This document shows, piece after piece, positions 16,986 to 24,893 of a stretch of 51,569 nt of DNA; the stretch's first letter is position 1; each line of letters begins with the position of its first letter. Source of the DNA: Actinomycetes bacterium (GTDB lineage Bacteria; Actinomycetota; Acidimicrobiia; Acidimicrobiales; Palsa-688); NCBI GenBank assembly GCA_021811865.1, contig JAKAQB010000020.1, positions 1-51,569 on the forward strand, given 5' to 3'. The notes under the pieces are model-generated. The model ran no database searches and was not told the DNA's origin. It was given only the letters and a program-made list of their open reading frames with translations. The position numbers and the translations under genes were made by a program.

Positions 16986-18880
16986 CCCAGATCGAGGGCC
17001 CGCACCGCCACGTCGGCCCGCATCCGGTCCCGGTGCTCGTCGAGGGACAGGCCGCTCAGCCGCTCGATCAACTCCAGGCGGTACTTGACGGTCTTCTGGT
17101 GCACCAGCAGCTTGGCCGCGGTGTCGCGCTGGTTGCAGTTGGAGTCGAGATAGGTGCGCAGCGTCTCCAGGAGGCTGGTGGCGTTCTGGCTGTCGTGCCT
17201 CATCACCGAGCCGAGCGTGGCCCGGGCGAAATCGGTGAGGGACCCGCCCTTGGGCCCGGCGATGAGCAGGCCGAGGATCCCGAGATCCTGGTAGAAGGCG
17301 ACCAGCCGGGTGGAGTCGAGGCCGAGCGCCTGGATGGCCACCATGGCCTCGTCGAACCCGGCGTCGAGATCGGTCGCCCCGACGTGGTCGGAGCTCACCC
17401 CCCACCGGGCGTTGAGGGCCGGCAGGTGGCGGCGCAACTCCTGGATCACGCCGCTCAGAAGCGCCTGGAGCTTCGCCGGGTCGGCAGACTGGACCAAGGC
17501 CACCACGTCCTCGCCGGTCACGGCCACGAGCTTGAGCAGGCCCGACTCGGCCAGGTCCGATTCGCACAGGGAGACCAGGCGGCGGCGTAGCTGATCCTCG
17601 TAGGCCTCGCTCCAGTCGGGGGGGCGGGACGAACCGGGGCCGGCCAGCCGGCACGCCGCCACCCGGAGCGGGCCGCGCAGGTCGACATGGAGGTACCTGG
17701 CCCGGGCGGCGGCGGCCCGGCGCTCCTCGGGGCTGCCCCGCAGCAGGTGCACCAGGATCTCCTCCCGCAGCGACGCCCGGGCCTGCAACGCCGCCTGCTC
17801 CTCCAGGTGCTTGAGGGCCACCGCCATGGCCGTCTGGCGGGCGGCCAGCTCCGCCTCGCTGCCGGCGGCCTGGGACCCGGCAGCATGGGAGCCGGCGGCC
17901 TGCGAACCGCCGGCTTGGAACCCGGCCAGGGCTACCCAGCCGATCTGCACCTGCGCCGTGCGGATCGGCATGAGCACCGCCGGCCCGGAGGCCAGGTCCC
18001 GCCACTCCGGCGCTCTCTCGGCCGTCCGCCCAGCGCTGGTCCGGCCGCCGATCGACGCCCTGACCCCGGCCGGATCCGTGCCGGCCGGCCATGACGCTAG
18101 GTGCTCCAACTCGGCGCCGAGGACGGTCACCGCCAGCCCGGTCCGCTCGCCCACCACCTGGCAGATCCCCTCCAGGGTGGTGCCGTCGAGGAGGGTCTCG
18201 ATCAGATCCTGCTGCAGCTCGAGGGCCCGCTCGACCCGGGCTAGCTGCGCCTCCATGGTGCGGTGGGCCTCCTCCACGGCCCGGGCGCTGGCCTCCGAGG
18301 CGGCGTGCAGCCGGGCGTTGTCCAAGGCGATGGCGGCCAGGTCGGCCAGGGCCACCAGGCGGTGGCTCTCGGCCGCGCTGAAGGTGGATCCGCGCCGCCG
18401 CCACACCTCCAACACCCCGATGATGGCCCCGTCCACGCTGAGCGGGGCGGCCAGGGCCGACCGGGTGCGCTCGAGCCGGGCCAGGTTGCGGAAGTCGTCG
18501 GAGATCACCGAGCTGCTGGAGTAGTCGTCCACCTTCTCGGCCCGGCCGGTGGCGAACACCAGGCCGGCCAGACCCTGGCCCCGGCGCATGCGCAGCTGGG
18601 CCGTCTCGGCCATCTGGTTGCCGGCGCAGCTGCGCATGAAGATCTCGTCGCCGTCGCGCAGCATCACCCCGGCGATGTCGGCGCCGAGCAGGCTCAGCGT
18701 CTCGTTGGTGACGGCGACAAGAGCCTCGTCGAGCTCCCGGGCCCGCAGGATCCGCCCAGCCACGCTGCGGAGCACGTCCACCTCGGCCAGGGCGTCGAGA
18801 GCGGCCGCTTCCAGGCGTCGCTCTCGCACCGACGGCCGCGACGCGGTGGCCGGCCGCGGTGGCGACCCGCCGGTGGCCAT
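16982..18880 (-). CDS. GAF-domain PucR-type regulator of the BMC locus
   Basis: 632 residues. ATG 18880 overlaps the alcohol dehydrogenase stop (TGATG); a GTG one codon earlier is equivalent. GAF domain at about residues 45-195 (LSLLGADIAGVMLRDGDEIF ... AAPLSVDGAIIGVLEVWR), then a coiled-coil-like linker (EAHRTMEAQLARVERALELQ), a CdaR-like middle part with a short AAGS(Q/H) repeat near residues 315-335 (AGGSQAAGSHAAGSQAAGSE), and a C-terminal HTH (TYLDSNCNQRDTAAKLLVH then KTVKYRLELIERL). It is the last gene of the minus BMC operon, so it should be autoregulated. It probably senses the compartment's substrate and acts at the GGATAA repeats in 24690-24893 (inference). Confidence 0.85.
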   Translation of the reverse strand: MATGGSPPRPATASRPSVRERRLEAAALDALAEVDVLRSVAGRILRARELDEALVAVTNETLSLLGADIAGVMLRDGDEIFMRSCAGNQMAETAQLRMRRGQGLAGLVFATGRAEKVDDYSSSSVISDDFRNLARLERTRSALAAPLSVDGAIIGVLEVWRRRGSTFSAAESHRLVALADLAAIALDNARLHAASEASARAVEEAHRTMEAQLARVERALELQQDLIETLLDGTTLEGICQVVGERTGLAVTVLGAELEHLASWPAGTDPAGVRASIGGRTSAGRTAERAPEWRDLASGPAVLMPIRTAQVQIGWVALAGFQAGGSQAAGSHAAGSQAAGSEAELAARQTAMAVALKHLEEQAALQARASLREEILVHLLRGSPEERRAAAARARYLHVDLRGPLRVAACRLAGPGSSRPPDWSEAYEDQLRRRLVSLCESDLAESGLLKLVAVTGEDVVALVQSADPAKLQALLSGVIQELRRHLPALNARWGVSSDHVGATDLDAGFDEAMVAIQALGLDSTRLVAFYQDLGILGLLIAGPKGGSLTDFARATLGSVMRHDSQNATSLLETLRTYLDSNCNQRDTAAKLLVHQKTVKYRLELIERLSGLSLDEHRDRMRADVAVRALDLG

Positions 18881-19932
18881 CACTTGGGACCGTTTGCGAG
18901 ATCGAGCACGACCTTCATTTCCCTGCTCTCCCGCATGTCACGGTAGCCCCCGGGGGCGGCGCCGAGCGGGGCGTGGCGGGTGATCACGAACCCGGGGTCG
19001 AGCACGCCGGTGGCGATCAGTGCGGCCAGGTCGTCGCGCACCGGTATCGGGTTGCCGATCACGAACCGCAGGCTCACCTCGGCGGCGAAGGCCCGGGCCA
19101 GCGGCAGCTCCCACGCCGGCTCGGTGTGGGCACTGACGCTGGCCACCGTCCCGCCCGGGCGGACCAGGTCCAAGGCGGCGTCGAGGCCGAAGGTCCGGCC
19201 CACCGCCTCGACCACGCCGTCACTGCCCCGGCCACCGGTCAGGTCGTCGATCGCGGCTCGGGCCGCGGCCGGCTCCACCGCGACGGCGCCGTGGGCGGCG
19301 GCGACGGCCCGGCGCTCCGGTATCGGATCGGAGAGGACGACCACGGCCGCCCCCCTCACCTGGGCCGCCAGGCTGGCCAGCTGCCCGACCGGCCCCCCGC
19401 CGAGCACCGCCACCACGTCGCCCGGAGCCACCCCGGCCCGCTCCGCCGCCACCCAGCCGGTGGCCAGGTTGTCCCCGGCCAGCAGGGCCGGGTCGGACCC
19501 CACGCCGGCCGGCCGGCGGGCCAGGGTCACGTCGGCGAAGGGCACCCGCACCAGCTCCGCCTGGCCCCCCGGCAGCGGAGGGCCGAACACCCGGCCGGTG
19601 CCGAAGAACCGGCGCTCGGGGCAGTGCCAGTGGGCGTGGCGCCGGCACCACCAGCAGCGCCCGCAGGCGGTGAAGTCGGAGGTCATGACCCCGTCGCCGA
19701 CCTTCAGGCCCCGCACCCCGGGCCCGGTCTCGACCACGGTCCCGGTGTACTCGTGGCCGAGCACCGTGCCGGGCTCCATCCCGGCGCGGTGCCCGGACGT
19801 CACGTGCAGGTCGGTCCCGCACACCGCTGCCGCCGACACCGCCACGATGGCGTCCTCGGTCGCCTCGATGCGCGGCTCGGGCACGTCGGCCACGGCGACC
19901 GAGCCCCCACCGGCGTAGACGACGGCCTTCAC
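18880..19932 (-). CDS. zinc-dependent medium-chain alcohol dehydrogenase
   Basis: 350 residues from GTG 19932, three bases after the preceding stop (a CTG overlapping that stop is a less likely start). MDR family: catalytic-zinc motifs CGTDLH and GHEYTGTV, a structural zinc set of four Cys in CGRCWWCRRHAHWHC, and the Rossmann motif VLGGGPVGQL. It converts an alcohol and aldehyde or ketone with NAD(P). In a BMC operon next to an acylating aldehyde dehydrogenase it most likely either reduces the aldehyde to regenerate NAD+ or feeds alcohol into the pathway. No obvious encapsulation peptide at either end, so it may work outside the shell. Confidence 0.87.
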   Translation of the reverse strand: MKAVVYAGGGSVAVADVPEPRIEATEDAIVAVSAAAVCGTDLHVTSGHRAGMEPGTVLGHEYTGTVVETGPGVRGLKVGDGVMTSDFTACGRCWWCRRHAHWHCPERRFFGTGRVFGPPLPGGQAELVRVPFADVTLARRPAGVGSDPALLAGDNLATGWVAAERAGVAPGDVVAVLGGGPVGQLASLAAQVRGAAVVVLSDPIPERRAVAAAHGAVAVEPAAARAAIDDLTGGRGSDGVVEAVGRTFGLDAALDLVRPGGTVASVSAHTEPAWELPLARAFAAEVSLRFVIGNPIPVRDDLAALIATGVLDPGFVITRHAPLGAAPGGYRDMRESREMKVVLDLANGPK

Positions 19933-19934
19933 GG

Positions 19935-21176
19935 TCAGCTCACTGCATGGATGCGCTCGCTCAGGCTCCGCGCCGCCCCGCGGAGCTGGTCCAGCTCGTC
20001 CGGTTCGAGCGGGAGGGTGACTATCTCGGAGAGTCCGCCTGGCCCCAGCCGGACGGGCAGGCCCACCCGGGTGTAGGTGAGCCCGTACTCGCCGCGAGGA
20101 GCGACGGCGCAGACCAGCAGGGAGGCCCTCCCGGTGACCATCTCGCAGACCATCTCGGCCGCCGCCCGGCCCGGCGCGAAGTAGGCGCTCCCGCTCTTCA
20201 GCAGGGAGACGATCTCGGCACCCGAGTCCCGGGCCCTCTCGGTGATGGCCGTGATCGTGGCGCTGTCGAGCACATCGCGCAGCGGCCGGCCCCGGACCGT
20301 CGCCAGGCTGATCGGTATGACCATTTCGGCCCCGTGGCTGCCGAGGGCGTAGGCCACCACCTCGTCGGGCCGTCCCACCCCCGTCAGGGCCACGAGGGCC
20401 GCGAAGCGGGCCGAGTCGAGCACGCCGGCCATGCCGAGCACCCGCTCCGGTGGGAACCCGGTCCTGATCTCGGTGAGGTGAGTCATCTCTTCGAGCGGGT
20501 TGGTGACGACCACCACCTCCGCATCCGGGGCCGACCGGCGGATCTGGTCGGCCACCGGCCCCACGATCTCGGCGTTGGCCTCGGTCAGGTCGGTGCGGGT
20601 CATGCCAGGCTTGCGGGCCCGGCCGGCGGTGACGACGACGTAGTCGCATCCGGCCAGGTCGGCGAGCGACGTGCTCCCCCGGACCTCACCCGCGAAGCCG
20701 GCCAGCGCGGCGCTGTGCCACAGGTCCAGGGCCACCCCGGCGGCCAGGCCCTCGACCACGTCTACCAGCGTGACCGACGAGAACAGGTCGGATGCTGCGA
20801 GGTGCAGGGCGGCCAGGGACCCGACGTGCCCGGCGCCGATCACGGCCGCCCGGGCGGTACCGCCCGGCGGGGAGGGGGACAACTCGTCCGGAACCGGGGC
20901 GCCGCGGCGGTACAGCCCGTTGACGGTGTCGGCCCGGCCGGCCGCCGGAGGCGGCGGGGGGCCCTGGGCTACCGCCGTCCTGCCCAGCGCCGCCGCCGGC
21001 CGGTGGTGGGACCGGCCCGGCCGGCTCTGCTGGTCATCCGGGCCGGGGGCGGCGTAGCGGACCTCCACCCCGAGCTCGCCGGCCCGGTCCCGGGCCAGCG
21101 GGGTGATCACATCCCCGGGTCCGACGATGACTGGCCCGGTGGCTTCCTCTATGTCGCGCGCGCCGATGATGGTCAT
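19935..21176 (-). CDS. malate/lactate dehydrogenase-family enzyme with BMC-type N-terminal extension
   Basis: 413 residues from the ATG overlapping the BMC-T stop (ATGA). Residues 1-42 (IVGPGDVITPLARDRAGELG) resemble a short module I have seen on several BMC-locus proteins; residues 43-105 are Pro/Ala-rich linker; from 109 on is a full LDH/MDH: AAVIGAGHVGS (NAD site), TLVDVVEG (Asp for NAD), RKPGMTRTDL (mobile loop), VVTNPLEEMTHL, GVLDSARF and the catalytic His in GSHGAEMVIP. The 2-hydroxyacid/2-ketoacid substrate is not defined: RKPGMTR is malate-type but NPLEE replaces the usual NPVD. The likely job is redox recycling of NADH from the aldehyde dehydrogenase, or oxidation of a pathway hydroxyacid. 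The extension may be an encapsulation signal. Confidence 0.83.
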   Translation of the reverse strand: MTIIGARDIEEATGPVIVGPGDVITPLARDRAGELGVEVRYAAPGPDDQQSRPGRSHHRPAAALGRTAVAQGPPPPPAAGRADTVNGLYRRGAPVPDELSPSPPGGTARAAVIGAGHVGSLAALHLAASDLFSSVTLVDVVEGLAAGVALDLWHSAALAGFAGEVRGSTSLADLAGCDYVVVTAGRARKPGMTRTDLTEANAEIVGPVADQIRRSAPDAEVVVVTNPLEEMTHLTEIRTGFPPERVLGMAGVLDSARFAALVALTGVGRPDEVVAYALGSHGAEMVIPISLATVRGRPLRDVLDSATITAITERARDSGAEIVSLLKSGSAYFAPGRAAAEMVCEMVTGRASLLVCAVAPRGEYGLTYTRVGLPVRLGPGGLSEIVTLPLEPDELDQLRGAARSLSERIHAVS

Positions 21177-21811
21177 GATGACGTGCCCTCCAACGCCTCG
21201 AGCGCCCCGACGGCGGCATCTCGGGCGCTCTGCACCTCGCTCTCGCTGCCCGACAGGAACACCCGCCCGAACCGGCCGACCGCCCGGACCTCGACGATGG
21301 TGATGTTGGCCGTCTTCTCGGCCTCGTTGGCGGCGAGGGTGGCATAGGCGGCCGGTGCCACCTCCAGGACGAACAGGCTGGTGCCGGGCATCAGCAGGCT
21401 GCCCTTGCGCCACTTGTTGATCAGCTGAGCCTGGTAGGGGCTCACGTTGGTGACGAACTGCGCCGACGCGACCTGGGGCCGGACCCGGTCGCCCTCCGAC
21501 AACCCCAGGTGGTCGAGGATGGCTTGGCCGGCGGCCAGAACCTCGGCCTGCTGGCCGGCGTGCACCTCGAGCAGTCCGAACTCCCGCTCGACGATCTGGA
21601 GGGCGGGCCGCACGTCGGCGGCCTTTAGCGCCACGTCCATCACCCGGAACACCTCGTTGCCCGGCGCCACCTCTACGAAGAGTTGCGACATGCCGGCCAC
21701 CGGGACGTCCCCCTGGCAGGTGGCGGCGACGTGGGCAGCCGACTGGGGCTGCATCCGGTCGATGAAGACGTAGGAGCGCAGCGAGAAGTTGGATGCAGTG
21801 GAGGGTGTCAT
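21173..21811 (-). CDS. BMC-T (tandem-domain) shell protein
   Basis: 212 residues, twice the size of a BMC-H protein. Two BMC-like halves are visible: LRSYVFIDRMQPQSAAHVAA to VEREFGLLEVHAGQQAEVLAAG, and VASAQFVTNVSPYQAQLINK to VGRFGRVFLSGSESEVQSA. It should form trimeric pseudohexamers in the shell facets; tandem proteins often carry larger, sometimes gated pores. The FIDxxQPQ beginning resembles BMC-T proteins of orphan metabolosomes rather than PduB or EutL. Start ATG overlaps the EutJ-like stop (ATGA) and its own stop overlaps the next start. Confidence 0.85.
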   Translation of the reverse strand: MTPSTASNFSLRSYVFIDRMQPQSAAHVAATCQGDVPVAGMSQLFVEVAPGNEVFRVMDVALKAADVRPALQIVEREFGLLEVHAGQQAEVLAAGQAILDHLGLSEGDRVRPQVASAQFVTNVSPYQAQLINKWRKGSLLMPGTSLFVLEVAPAAYATLAANEAEKTANITIVEVRAVGRFGRVFLSGSESEVQSARDAAVGALEALEGTSS

Positions 21812-22623
21812 GAGAGAGCTATCCCGAACGGGGTGACGAGCAGGGCGTGGGCGTACTCAGCGACCGGGTGACCGATGTAGCGGGCCACGATCGGCCCGGC
21901 ACCGGGGTACATCATCGTCCCGCCGATCAGGTGCACCGGGCCGCTGGGCGGTGGCCCCATCAGCCGGCGGATGTTGTCGGCGATGCGCTCTATGCCGGGG
22001 CCCAGGATGCTCAGGTCCTGGTTGCCGCCGGCCCGCTTGCGCTCTTCCGCCTCGGCCACATCCATGGACAGTGCTCCTGCCAGTATCAGGTTGAGCTGAG
22101 CGCCCCCGCCGGGCCGGTCCCCGAGCGACACCAGGGACCCGTCGCGGTAGACGCCCACACCGGTCGAACCGCCCCCCACGTCGGCGATGGCGCCGTCGCG
22201 CACGCCCAGCAGGGCCTGGGCGGCGGAGACCTCGTCCACCAACCGGCGGCAGTTCACCCCGGCGTTCTCCAGCACGTACCGGCAGGCCCGGCTCTCGGCC
22301 TCCCCCACGCCGGGGGGGTAGGCGGCGGCGGCATCTCGCACGCGGGCCCGCAGGAGCTCCTCGGCCCGGCCCACCAGCTCCCGGACGGCCGCCACCGCCC
22401 CGGCAAAGTCGACCACGACGCCGTCGCGGACCACCCCGGTCCGCAGCTCGTCGTAGTACGCCGGCTCGCCGCCGGAGGTGACCGCGGTCAGAGCGACGGT
22501 GGCGGTGCCGAGGTCCACACCGAAGCTCAGGTCGGCGTCCGGCTCGACCCGGGGATGGCGGTACGACGAGGCGGCATCATGCAAGTAGCGCTCGACCGCC
22601 ATAGGTGTCACTAGTAGTGTCAC
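21808..22623 (-). CDS. eutJ: EutJ-like actin-fold ATPase/chaperone
   Basis: 271 residues. ASKHA-fold motifs: GVDLGTATVALTAV (phosphate 1), IADVGGGSTGVGVY (phosphate 2) and HLIGGTMMYPG (adenosine). This is the pattern and length of EutJ (about 278 residues), the BMC-associated Hsp70-like protein whose exact role is unproven but is thought to be chaperone or reactivation of compartment enzymes. I used the GTG overlapping the aldehyde dehydrogenase stop (GTGA); an ATG 21 bases later (MAVERYLHD) is possible. Its presence without ethanolamine ammonia-lyase or any B12 enzyme is odd. Confidence 0.82.
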   Translation of the reverse strand: MTLLVTPMAVERYLHDAASSYRHPRVEPDADLSFGVDLGTATVALTAVTSGGEPAYYDELRTGVVRDGVVVDFAGAVAAVRELVGRAEELLRARVRDAAAAYPPGVGEAESRACRYVLENAGVNCRRLVDEVSAAQALLGVRDGAIADVGGGSTGVGVYRDGSLVSLGDRPGGGAQLNLILAGALSMDVAEAEERKRAGGNQDLSILGPGIERIADNIRRLMGPPPSGPVHLIGGTMMYPGAGPIVARYIGHPVAEYAHALLVTPFGIALS

Positions 22624-24026
22624 GAGCCCAGCATCTCGTAAAGGGACCTCCAGGGCCGCACCTCGTAGGCGACCCGCTTGATGTTGATCAGGTGGAGCGG
22701 GCTCACGTTGTCGGAGACCATGGAGCCGCTCCAGGTTCCGGTGCCGAGCATGAACGAGGGGCCGATGGAGGTGCTGTAACCCATCCCGCCGAACAGGCTC
22801 GGCGTGTTGACCGGGATGCGGGACGCCGGGAGCCGCCCGAACGACGCGATGACCGACTCGTCGGTGGCGTGCAGCCCGAGGGTGTGGCCGGCCCCGCCGA
22901 AGGCCAGCACTTCGGCACAGCGCTCGATGGCGCCGTCCACCGTGTCGGCCCGGTAGAACGACAGGACGGGCCCGAGGATCTCGGCGGAAAGGGGAGAGGG
23001 GCGGCCCACCTCGGTCAGCACGGCACCGAGCACCCGGGTCGACCCGGGGACGGCCACGCCGATCCGTCGGGCCAGTTCGACCGCCGGCTGGCCCACGTGG
23101 TCGGGGTCGAGGCCGCCGCTGTCGGTGAAGAGCAGGCGGGTCAGCTTCTCCTGCTGCGGGTCATCCAGGAAGAACACGCCGCGGGCGCTGAACGCCTCGA
23201 CGGCCTGGTCGAAGATCCCCCCGTCGATCACCACCGTCTGCTCGGCCACGCAGGCCGTACCGTTGTCGAACGACTTGGACGTGACCACCATCTCCGCCGC
23301 CTCGGCCACGTCGGGCACGCTGCGGTGAACGTACACCGGCACGTTGCCGGCGCCCACCGCCAAGGTGGGCTTGCCGCTGCTGTAGGCGGCCTTCACCATC
23401 CCGGCGCCGCCGGTGGCCAGGACCAGCGCCACGTCGGGGTGGCGCATCAACTCGGTCGTGGCCGGGATGCTGGCCCGCTCCAGGCAGGCGATCACCCCGG
23501 GCGGGGCGCCGGCGCCGACGGCGGCTTCCGCCATCACCTCCGCGGTGCGGGCGCAGGCTCGGGCGGCCCGCGGGTGCGGGGCGTGCACCACGGTGTTGCC
23601 TGCCTTCAGCGCGGCCAGGCACTTGAAGATCACGGTGGAGGTGGGATTGGTGACGGGGATGATGGCGGCGATCACGCCCATCGGGCTGCCGATGGCTGTC
23701 ATGCGTCCGGGCTTGTCCACCCACAGCACGCCCTTGGCCCTCATGCCGGCCATGGAGCGGGCCACGAACCCGGCGTTGTACCGGTTCTTCAGGATCTTGT
23801 CCTCGTAGACGCCGTAGCCGGTCTCGTCCACGGCCATGCGGGCCAGCTCCGGCGAAGCGTCCCATGCCGCCGCCGCCATGGCGGCGACCACGCGGTCGAG
23901 GTCCTCCTGGGTGGCGTCCTCGAAGGCGTCGAGTGCCTGGCGGGCCTGGCGGGCCTTGTGCCGGGCCTCGGCCAGGCCGGCCAGGTCGTCGTCGAGGGGT
24001 GCGGCGGTGTCGAACGTGGCGGCCAT
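22620..24026 (-). CDS. CoA-acylating aldehyde dehydrogenase (EutE/PduP/SauS-like), BMC core enzyme
   Basis: 468 residues of the aldehyde dehydrogenase fold. It has the short acylating-type layout: IIPVTNPTSTVIFK for the NAD site, LATGGAGMVKAAY, the catalytic Cys in DNGTACVAEQ, and the C-terminal HLINIKRVAYE typical of EutE/PduP relatives. It oxidises an aldehyde with NAD+ and CoA to an acyl-CoA, the central reaction of metabolosomes. The N-terminus (about 25 residues before the first helix) is too short for a PduP-style encapsulation peptide. Neighbours upstream are two shell genes. Aldehyde identity is not readable; resemblance to sulfoacetaldehyde dehydrogenases means a sulfonated or other substituted aldehyde cannot be excluded. 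Confidence 0.88.
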   Translation of the reverse strand: MAATFDTAAPLDDDLAGLAEARHKARQARQALDAFEDATQEDLDRVVAAMAAAAWDASPELARMAVDETGYGVYEDKILKNRYNAGFVARSMAGMRAKGVLWVDKPGRMTAIGSPMGVIAAIIPVTNPTSTVIFKCLAALKAGNTVVHAPHPRAARACARTAEVMAEAAVGAGAPPGVIACLERASIPATTELMRHPDVALVLATGGAGMVKAAYSSGKPTLAVGAGNVPVYVHRSVPDVAEAAEMVVTSKSFDNGTACVAEQTVVIDGGIFDQAVEAFSARGVFFLDDPQQEKLTRLLFTDSGGLDPDHVGQPAVELARRIGVAVPGSTRVLGAVLTEVGRPSPLSAEILGPVLSFYRADTVDGAIERCAEVLAFGGAGHTLGLHATDESVIASFGRLPASRIPVNTPSLFGGMGYSTSIGPSFMLGTGTWSGSMVSDNVSPLHLINIKRVAYEVRPWRSLYEMLGS

Positions 24027-24041
24027 CTACTGCCGGGATCC

Positions 24042-24365
24042 CTACTTGGGAGCAGGAGCGGGGGCCGCCGCCGAAGGCTTCATCAAGATGGCTTCCACTT
24101 CGTCGTGGGGGCGGGGGATCACGTGCACGGAGACCACCTCGCCGATCTTGTTGGCGGCGACGGCGCCTGCATCGGTCGCTGCTTTGACTGCCCCGACGTC
24201 GCCTCGGACCATGACGGTCACCAGGCCGCCGCCGATCTGCTCTCGCCCGAGCAGCACGACGTTGGCTGCCTTGACCATGGCATCGGCGGCCTCTATGGCT
24301 CCGACGAGACCCTTGGTCTCGATAAGGCCCAGGGCGCTCTGTGGTACCGGGTTGCCCGTCGGCAT
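24042..24365 (-). CDS. BMC-H shell protein (PduA/EutM-like), copy 1
   Basis: 107 residues, one BMC domain: [20 protein letters not shown], then the pore loop in [19 protein letters not shown] and [15 protein letters not shown]. It makes the hexameric tiles of the shell facets; GGG at the pore suggests a small polar-metabolite channel. An Ala/Pro-rich C-terminal tail follows. AAGGAGAGAGG precedes the ATG at 24365. It is close in sequence to the second BMC-H at the far end of the locus, implying duplication or shared use in one shell. Confidence 0.93.
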   Translation of the reverse strand: MPTGNPVPQSALGLIETKGLVGAIEAADAMVKAANVVLLGREQIGGGLVTVMVRGDVGAVKAATDAGAVAANKIGEVVSVHVIPRPHDEVEAILMKPSAAAPAPAPK

Positions 24366-24386
24366 CGTGTCCTCTCTCCTTGTGCG

Positions 24387-24689
24387 TCAGCTCTTGCGGA
24401 AGACCGTCTGGGTGCGGATGGTGACGGAGTCGACGATGCCCACGACGGCGGCGTCGGTGGGAACCGAGACCGAGTCTCCCTCGACGCGCGCCGCGCTGCC
24501 CCTCGCCACCAGGACCACCTCTCCCAGGCCGGCTCCGATGTAGTCGGCGGCCACGTAGGCGGCCCCGTCCGGGCCGTCCCTGGTGGCATCGTGCATATCG
24601 ACCGGCACCACCATGAGGAGGGTGCGACCGTGGAGGCCGGGTTGCTTCACGGTGGCCACGACCTGCCCCACGACCCGCCCGATCTCCAT
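24387..24689 (-). CDS. BMC-P vertex protein (EutN/CcmL family)
   Basis: 100 residues: MEIGRVVGQVVATVKQPGLH, then LLMVVPVD, YVAADYIGAGLGEVVLVARG and a C-terminal VGIVDSVTI, the EutN/CcmL pattern. These pentamers close the twelve vertices of a microcompartment shell. First gene of the minus operon, with a strong GGGGGAGGTGA ribosome site, 21 bases before the BMC-H gene. Confidence 0.93.
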   Translation of the reverse strand: MEIGRVVGQVVATVKQPGLHGRTLLMVVPVDMHDATRDGPDGAAYVAADYIGAGLGEVVLVARGSAARVEGDSVSVPTDAAVVGIVDSVTIRTQTVFRKS

Positions 24690-24893
24690 CGTCACCTCCC
24701 CCGAGTGGTTCCTGGTTGCCGGGTCACCCCTAACCATAAGGGAGGTCGGGGATAGCGGCTTTATCCCTCGCGGATAAGAAGCACGGGATAAATGTCCGCA
24801 CGGGGACATGGAGCCCGGTTGCCCGACTTGCGAGACTGGCGGCGGACGGGTGGCCAGGGAGATCATCCGACCGTGCAACCCTGGGGGATATGC
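24690..24893. promoter_or_regulatory. divergent control region of the BMC locus with GGATAA repeats
   Basis: 204 bases between the two BMC operons. TTATCC (24761-24766), CTCGC, GGATAA (24772-24777) form a palindrome, and a second direct GGATAA lies at 24786-24791, 14 bases further; a related GGATAG is near 24750. Such spacing suggests an operator for a dimeric regulator, the best candidate being the PucR-type protein at the end of the minus operon. Both operons could be switched together from here. Confidence 0.6.

Noticed and set aside
22605..24755. Very long plus-strand open frame (716 codons) over the aldehyde dehydrogenase
   Set aside because: It is His/Gly/Val-biased, the mirror of a high-GC gene on the other strand, with no domain; the minus-strand enzyme is certain.
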